A DNA stretch of 9,476 nucleotides from Candidatus Bipolaricaulota bacterium (GTDB lineage: Bacteria; Bipolaricaulota; Bipolaricaulia; Bipolaricaulales; Bipolaricaulaceae). Both the position numbers and the translations under genes were made by a program. Under the pieces are notes generated by a model. That model saw only the letters and a list, made by a program, of their open reading frames with translations, searched no databases and had not been told where the DNA came from. Positions within the stretch are counted from its first letter, which is position 1. Each line of letters opens with the position of its first letter. Positions 5,617 through 9,476 of the stretch are shown piece by piece. Location of the stretch: assembly GCA_025060555.1 (NCBI GenBank), contig JANXBC010000043.1:1-9476 (forward strand), written 5' to 3'.

Positions 5617-7329
5617 TTAAACGGGGACTTCCTCAAGCACGTAGACCTCAAGGACATCACCTTCGCGGACGTCCTCGAAGTCGCGCACGCGAATACCGCA
5701 CTCGTAGCCCTCGCGCACCTCTTTCACGTCCTCGGCGAAGCGTTTGAGGGAGGCGATTTCGCCCACAAACACCTCTTCGCCGCGGCGGAGAACCCGCACC
5801 TTGGCCCCACGCACCACCCGCCCCGCGCGCACCGCACAACCCGCGACTTTCCCCACCCCCGCGATGTTGAAGACCTTGAGAACCTCCACTTCCCCGACCT
5901 TGACCTCGCGGAACTCCGGGCCGAGGAGGCGCTTGAGGGCGCGTTCCACATCCAAAGTTAGATCATAGATGATGTCGTAAGTGCGGATAGGGATGCCTTT
6001 CTGCTCCGCGAGCTTCTGCGCTTTGGGATCGACCTTGACCCCAAAGCCGAGGATGAGGGGTTGGCCCTGGCTTTCGGCCACAGCAAGAAGCACGTCGGAT
6101 TCCGTGATCTGCCCTACACCAGCGTGGAGGATCTCGAGCTCCACGCCCTCGGCCTGGATCGTGCTCAGCTCAAGCTTCACGGCCTCGAGGGCTCCCACCG
6201 AATGGGCTTTGATGATGAGGACGAGTTTTTTCGTCTGCGCCGCGGCGATGAGTTCGTCAAAAGTGGTGCGTGGCCGCAGCGCAAGCCTCTTCTCCCGCTC
6301 CTCCTCCCGCCGCTTCTCCACAAGCTCTTCCGCTTCTTTTGGGCTCGCCACGCGCTCTAGTTTTTCTCCGGCCGCGGGAACCTCGGAAAGCCCAAGGATC
6401 TGCACCGGTGTGCCTGGGCCAGCAGCGGGGATGCGCTTCCCTTGGTGGTCCAAGAGGGCGCGGATGCGCCCCCAAGCTGTTCCAGCCACGACCACATCTC
6501 GCTCCCTGAGCGTCCCATTTTTCACGATCGCCGTGACCACTGGGCCCTTGGCTGGATCCAAGTGGCTCTCGATGATGATGGCCTCAAGCGCGCCCTCCGG
6601 ATCACCGGAAACGCCCTCCAGCTCGGCCACAAGGAGGATCATCTCCAGAAGTTCGTCCACACCCTGGCCGGTGAGGGCGGAGATGGGAACCATGATGGTG
6701 TTTCCTCCCCAGTCCTCCGGGATATACCCGAGGTTCGCCAGCTGCTGTTTGACCATCTCCGGCTTCGATTCAGGTTTGTCGACCTTGTTGATGGCCACGA
6801 TCATGGGCACGCCCGCGGCCTTGATGTGGTCCAGGGCTTCCAGGGTTTGCGCCATCACCCCATCGTCGGCGGCCACCACGAGGACCGCGATATCCGTGGC
6901 TTTCGCGCCCCGGGCGCGCATGGCCGTGAAGGCGCGATGCCCGGGGGTATCGATGAAAGTGATGAGCTTTCCGTCCACCTGCGCTTGATAAGCACCGATG
7001 GACTGGGTGATTCCTCCGGGCTCACCAGCGGCGACGCGCGTTTTGCGGATGCGATCCAGTAGAGTTGTTTTGCCATGGTCGATGTGTCCAAGCACAGCCA
7101 CCACAGGGGGCCTGGGTTTTCCCGGGGGTGGCGCCTTTTCTTGGGCCGGGCGAGGAGGCTGCGCTTCCGCCTTCTCCAGAACAACGCCTCGGATCACCTC
7201 GGCCTCCTCCTCGGAGACCATGTGGAACGCGCTCATCCCAGGCATGCCCAGCTTCTCCAGGGCCAAGATGAGGTCCCGCGTGGACATGCCCAGCTCACGC
7301 GCAAGCTCGTAGATGCGTTTCCGCGGCAA
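5617..7329 (-). CDS. infB: Translation initiation factor IF-2
   Basis: IF-2 is the GTPase that delivers fMet-tRNA to the 30S subunit and promotes subunit joining. The 570-aa protein has a short IF2N-type helical region (RKRIYELARELGMSTRDLI, residues 3-21), a brief Pro-rich linker, then the G domain: GHIDHGKT (81-88), GGITQSIGAY (105-114), DTPGH with the catalytic His (127-131), NKVD (181-184) and SALTG (217-221). Domains II, III and the fMet-tRNA-binding C-terminal domain follow (AGCAVRAGRVVRGAKVRVLRRG, then ECGIRVRDFEDVREGDVLEVY). The N-terminal region is minimal compared with enterobacterial IF-2, as in many thermophiles. The start is TTG 7329, supported by GAGAGGAG at 7341-7334. The gene lies 12 bp after rpmH and 5 bp before the DUF503 gene. 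Switch I has Ser where many IF-2s have His (GGITQHIGAY). Confidence 0.97.
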   Translation of the reverse strand: MPRKRIYELARELGMSTRDLILALEKLGMPGMSAFHMVSEEEAEVIRGVVLEKAEAQPPRPAQEKAPPPGKPRPPVVAVLGHIDHGKTTLLDRIRKTRVAAGEPGGITQSIGAYQAQVDGKLITFIDTPGHRAFTAMRARGAKATDIAVLVVAADDGVMAQTLEALDHIKAAGVPMIVAINKVDKPESKPEMVKQQLANLGYIPEDWGGNTIMVPISALTGQGVDELLEMILLVAELEGVSGDPEGALEAIIIESHLDPAKGPVVTAIVKNGTLRERDVVVAGTAWGRIRALLDHQGKRIPAAGPGTPVQILGLSEVPAAGEKLERVASPKEAEELVEKRREEEREKRLALRPRTTFDELIAAAQTKKLVLIIKAHSVGALEAVKLELSTIQAEGVELEILHAGVGQITESDVLLAVAESQGQPLILGFGVKVDPKAQKLAEQKGIPIRTYDIIYDLTLDVERALKRLLGPEFREVKVGEVEVLKVFNIAGVGKVAGCAVRAGRVVRGAKVRVLRRGEEVFVGEIASLKRFAEDVKEVREGYECGIRVRDFEDVREGDVLEVYVLEEVPV

Positions 7330-7333
7330 AGCG

Positions 7334-7344
7334 CTCCTCTCCTA
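7334..7344 (-). promoter_or_regulatory. Ribosome binding site of infB, overlapping the rpmH stop
   Basis: On the minus strand the sequence reads TAGGAGAGGAGCGCTTTG: the rpmH stop TAG, then a strong purine-rich Shine-Dalgarno, then 4 nt, then the TTG start of infB. This fixes the non-ATG start and suggests that translation of L34 and IF-2 is linked. Confidence 0.75.
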
Positions 7345-7482
7345 GGCCGGGGTCAGGCGCTTACGGCCTTTCTTCCGGCGGCGGGCAAGCACAGCCCGCC
7401 CACCAGGTGTGCTCATCCGCGCCAGAAAACCATGCACACGGTGCCTTCTTCGACGATGCGGTTGATAGGTGCGTTTGGGCAT
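7342..7482 (-). CDS. rpmH: 50S ribosomal protein L34
   Basis: This short gene of 46 codons plus TAG lies between rnhB and infB. It encodes a very basic protein beginning MPKRTYQPHRRRRHRVHGFL, followed by ARMSTPGGRAVLARRRKKGR and KRLTPA. The family hallmarks are all present: KRTYQP, the HGF-x-ARMST core, GR-x-VLARRR and GRKRL. Its length matches the normal 44-47 aa. L34 is a constituent of the large ribosomal subunit. The start is ATG 7482, with AAGGGGG just upstream. In most bacteria rpmH is followed by rnpA near the replication origin; here it is followed by infB 12 bp away, and no rnpA is seen. It is easily missed because of its size. Confidence 0.95.
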   Translation of the reverse strand: MPKRTYQPHRRRRHRVHGFLARMSTPGGRAVLARRRKKGRKRLTPA

Positions 7483-7518
7483 GCCTTCCCCCTTAAGCTT
7501 GAAATCAATTCTCCCAAA

Positions 7519-8160
7519 CTAAAGCCCGTCTTGCAACTTCAGCGCTCTCAGACCCTGCACAGAACGCCAGCGCTTTCGACAAATGCTTGGGAACTCCCCG
7601 TGTGTCGCAAGCCAACCCCGGAGGAACTCCTGAACTTTCCGCTCACCGGGATAACCCCAACCGAAATCCCCAAATTCCTTGTGAAGGACGCCCACGTAGC
7701 CATCGCGCACCACTTTCGCCAGGATCGAGGCCGTAGCTACCACCGGGTTTTTTGCGTCCGCTTTGGGAAAGGCTCGGATAGAGCTTGGATGTATCCCCGC
7801 CTCTTGGCAAAAGCGGTGGACAAAGCGGGGAATGGCCTGTGGGCCAACTGGCGGGTCCAGAACCACAAGGGTTGGGCGAAGCTTGCGGACGATTTCGGCC
7901 ATGGCCTGGAGCTCGAGGAACGTGAGATTTCCGTGATCGATCGCTTTGGGCGGGATGACCGTCACCCGCCCGCGCACTTCTTCGCGCCACAGGTCCCGGA
8001 GCAGGGTCTTGCGGCGGGGGCGGGAAAGGGCTTTGGAATCACGCGCGCCAAGGGGCCAAAGGCGTTCCTCTTTGCCGGCCTCCACGATCACTCCAGCCAC
8101 GATCAGCGGACCAAGCACCGCGCCCCGTCCCGCTTCGTCTATGCCGAGGATGAGGTCCAA
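7519..8160 (-). CDS. rnhB: Ribonuclease HII, archaeal-like type
   Basis: RNase HII removes ribonucleotides and RNA primers from DNA-RNA duplexes. The 213-aa protein has the catalytic acids Asp8 and Glu9 in GIDEAGRG, Asp102 in LVVLDPP and Asp135 in FPKADAKNPVV. Several blocks resemble archaeal RNase HII more than the usual bacterial form: LGARDSKALSRPRRK, IPPKAIDHGNLTFLELQ, KADAKNPVVATASILAKVVRD, EFGDFGWGYPGERKV and the final RKRWRSVQ. In archaea the equivalents read KADAKYPVVAAASILAKVxRD, YGDFGSGYPSDPRT and RKSWKTV. The start TTG 8160 lies 3 nt after the rhomboid stop, with GGTGA just upstream. The gene precedes rpmH by 36 bp on the same strand. The family assignment is firm; the archaeal affinity comes from motif reading only. 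Confidence 0.93.
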   Translation of the reverse strand: MDLILGIDEAGRGAVLGPLIVAGVIVEAGKEERLWPLGARDSKALSRPRRKTLLRDLWREEVRGRVTVIPPKAIDHGNLTFLELQAMAEIVRKLRPTLVVLDPPVGPQAIPRFVHRFCQEAGIHPSSIRAFPKADAKNPVVATASILAKVVRDGYVGVLHKEFGDFGWGYPGERKVQEFLRGWLATHGEFPSICRKRWRSVQGLRALKLQDGL

Positions 8161-8163
8161 GGC

Positions 8164-8997
8164 TCACCAATAGCGGCGGAAGTGGCGGCGCTCCCACCAG
8201 CGCAGTACTCCTGGGACGACTTCGCGGCGGCGGAACAGGAAAACGAGCAACGCTCCGGCGAGGAAACCACCAATGTGCGCCCACCACGCCGTCCCACCTA
8301 AGCTCTGCAGGTCCACGAGGCCGGAGAAGAACTGGAGGAGGAACCAAAGCCCCAGGAACACCACGGCTGGGACCTCCACGAGTTGGAGGAAAAACCAAAT
8401 GGGGACCGCGGTGAGGATGCGAGACCATGGGAAAAGCACGAAATAGGCCCCCATGACCCCGGAGATCGCCCCCGAGGCTCCCACCATGGGCACCGTGCTT
8501 TTCCCGCTCACAGCCATCTGGAGCCCGGCCGCACCAGCGCCACACAGGAGATAAAAGAGAAGGTAACGAAGCGAACCCATCGAGGCCTCTACGTTGTCCC
8601 CAAAGATCCAGAGATACCACATGTTCCCGATGATGTGTAGCCAACCGGCGTGAAGGAACATGGAGGAGATCAAAGTCAGCCAAATGGGGAAAAGGGCGGA
8701 GGGCGGCAGATCCTTCCCGCTCAAGAACTCCGCTGGAACTAGTCCGTACTGGATGTAGAAGGCATCCCGCGGGGTGAGGGGATAAAGGCAGCCCCGACCG
8801 TAACGGCGGTATAGCACGGCATTAAAGCCAGGCGGAGCCTGATTGAATGTGTCCCGCCAAACACAGCCATCGATCAGCACGTAACCGCTGTCGGGTATGG
8901 TCAGGGTATAGAAAAAAACAAGGACGTTGAGGGCAATGAGCACATACGTAGCCCACGGGCGTTTCCCGCTTACTCGGTAATCCCGGATAGGAAACAT
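8164..8997 (-). CDS. Rhomboid family intramembrane serine protease
   Basis: This is a membrane protein of 277 aa counted from ATG 8997. It opens with MFPIRDY, typical of this rhomboid group, then TM1 (TYVLIALNVLVFFYTL) and a long first loop with two Cys (about residues 45 and 70). The core follows: HAGWLHIIGNM with the oxyanion residues His121 and Asn125, GASGAISG with the catalytic Ser175, and AHIGGFLAG with the catalytic His241. The C-terminus is basic and Trp-rich (LRWWERRHFRRYW) and probably cytosolic. Rhomboids cleave transmembrane segments within the bilayer; the substrate here is unknown. Alternative starts are ATG 9009 and GTG 9027; none has a clear Shine-Dalgarno. ATG 8997 fits the family and a possible near-leaderless promoter. 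It is the first gene of the minus-strand cluster. Confidence 0.93.
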   Translation of the reverse strand: MFPIRDYRVSGKRPWATYVLIALNVLVFFYTLTIPDSGYVLIDGCVWRDTFNQAPPGFNAVLYRRYGRGCLYPLTPRDAFYIQYGLVPAEFLSGKDLPPSALFPIWLTLISSMFLHAGWLHIIGNMWYLWIFGDNVEASMGSLRYLLFYLLCGAGAAGLQMAVSGKSTVPMVGASGAISGVMGAYFVLFPWSRILTAVPIWFFLQLVEVPAVVFLGLWFLLQFFSGLVDLQSLGGTAWWAHIGGFLAGALLVFLFRRREVVPGVLRWWERRHFRRYW

Positions 8998-9007
8998 CGC
9001 CAAGCGC

Positions 9008-9036
9008 ATTTTAGCTGGGCTTACCACAAGAGGGAA
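9008..9036 (-). promoter_or_regulatory. Candidate promoter of the rhomboid-rnhB-rpmH-infB cluster
   Basis: On the minus strand, TTCCCT (9036-9031), a 17-nt spacer and TAAAAT (9013-9008) resemble sigma-70 -35 and -10 boxes, the -10 matching 5 of 6 positions. Transcription would start near 9001-9002, only 4-5 nt before ATG 8997, giving a nearly leaderless mRNA. This agrees with the lack of a Shine-Dalgarno there. Confidence 0.35.
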
Positions 9037-9037
9037 G

Positions 9038-9066
9038 TTGTGGAGGTTTCTTGGCTCGGATAGGCT
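9038..9066 (+). promoter_or_regulatory. Weak candidate promoter for the M42 peptidase gene
   Basis: TTGTGG (9038-9043), a 17-nt spacer and TAGGCT (9061-9066) sit at the right spacing for sigma-70, but each box matches only 3 of 6 consensus positions. Transcription would start near 9073, leaving about 15 nt before GTG 9088, including the GGGG-rich ribosome binding site. The gene faces away from the rhomboid cluster, so some promoter is expected here. Confidence 0.22.
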
Positions 9067-9087
9067 CAGAAAAAGAAAGGGGGACTG

Positions 9088-9476
9088 GTGGAGCTTTTGC
9101 AGCGACTTTCAGAAGCAGCAGGTGTTCCCGGACGGGAAGAGGAGATCCGCACCATCATTCGTGAAGCTCTCGCGGGTGTGGCGGACGAGATCCAGGTGGA
9201 CCGACTGGGCAACGTTGTGGTCCGCAAGAAAGGGGCTGGCCCCAAAGTTGTGGTGGCCGCCCACATGGACGAGATCGGGTTCCTCGTCTCCCACGTGGAC
9301 GAGGAGACCGGGTATTTGCGCATCGAGCCCGTGGGCGGGTTCGACGCCCGCACCCTCATTGCCTCCCGCGTGGTGGTGCACACCGAGCGCGGACCGCTTC
9401 TTGGCCTCATCGGGATCAAGCCCATCCACATCCTCACCGAAGAGGAGCGCAAAAAGGAGATCCGCATCCAGGACCT
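9088..9476 (+). CDS. M42 family metallopeptidase (glutamyl aminopeptidase/TET type), 3' end outside window
   Basis: The first 129 residues are present. They open with LLQRLSEAAGVPGREEEIR, the usual N-terminal helix of M42/M20-type peptidases, then DRLGNVVVRKKG, and VVVAAHMDEIGFLVS with the first metal-binding His at residue 59. The small beta-rich insert domain that follows (YLRIEPVGGFDARTLIASRVVVH, GLIGIKPIHILTEEERKK) matches the M42 dodecamer-forming aminopeptidases. The later zinc ligands and catalytic Glu lie beyond the edge. An in-frame stop at 9061 bounds the start. GTG 9088 is chosen, with AAGGGGG just upstream; TTG 9097 is the alternative. These cytosolic enzymes trim N-terminal residues from peptides; some family members are annotated as cellulases, wrongly in most cases. 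The gene is transcribed divergently from the rhomboid gene. Confidence 0.9.
   Translation, partial: MELLQRLSEAAGVPGREEEIRTIIREALAGVADEIQVDRLGNVVVRKKGAGPKVVVAAHMDEIGFLVSHVDEETGYLRIEPVGGFDARTLIASRVVVHTERGPLLGLIGIKPIHILTEEERKKEIRIQD

Noticed and set aside
5981..6988. 335-codon plus-strand open frame
   Set aside because: It lies antisense within infB. Ser/Arg/Thr-rich translation typical of a GC-rich shadow frame.
7483..7518. Terminator or promoter in the 36-bp gap between rnhB and rpmH
   Set aside because: Only the short palindrome AAGCTT and the rpmH ribosome binding site are visible. There is no hairpin with a T-run and no convincing -35/-10 pair.
7075..8301. 408-codon plus-strand open frame
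   Set aside because: It runs antisense across infB, rpmH, rnhB and the rhomboid gene, all recognised by conserved motifs. Its translation is low-complexity in composition with no family features.
9066..9467. Minus-strand open frames of 133 and 106 codons at the right edge
   Set aside because: They are antisense to the M42 peptidase gene, whose plus-strand translation is unmistakable.

Overview
The window (about 9.5 kb, GC-rich) looks like a chromosomal segment of a bacterium, probably a thermophilic, diderm, deep-branching one. The evidence is indirect. There is a bacterial translation-factor block (IF-2, DUF503/YlxP, RbfA, L34). Two neighbouring proteins, RNase HII and a fucose-isomerase-like protein, look archaeal in type. 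A large secreted protein ends in an outer-membrane-like domain finishing in Phe. My best guess is a Bipolaricaulota (Acetothermia/OP1)-like lineage, but this is inference and not a match.

Positions 1-3824 (+) hold the 3' part of one very long secreted-protein gene. It encodes the end of one CARDB-like Ig domain, a complete CARDB-like domain, four tandem DUF11 repeats, a C-terminal-anchor-like hydrophobic helix ending in RRSR, and at once a second segment that reads like a signal peptide. After that come an InlB-B-type repeat and a Cys-rich, beta-strand-rich domain ending FGWNFRF. The join between the two hydrophobic segments looks like two genes fused in frame.

Positions 3821-8997 (-) hold seven tightly packed genes, probably one operon, read right to left: rhomboid protease, RNase HII (rnhB), ribosomal protein L34 (rpmH, 46 aa, easily missed), initiation factor IF-2 (infB), DUF503 protein (ylxP-like), ribosome-binding factor A (rbfA) and a fucose/arabinose-isomerase-like protein. 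Gaps run from overlaps of a few bases to 36 bp. The infB-ylxP-rbfA order is classic. Here rpmH sits directly upstream where nusA/ylxR would be expected, and a sugar-isomerase-like gene sits downstream where truB or nrnA is common. The last gene converges on the large surface-protein gene and their stop codons overlap.

Positions 8998-9087 are a short divergent intergenic region with weak candidate promoters on both strands. Positions 9088-9476 (+) are the 5' part of an M42-family metallopeptidase gene that runs off the window. I see no tRNA, rRNA, CRISPR array, insertion sequence or clear intrinsic terminator.
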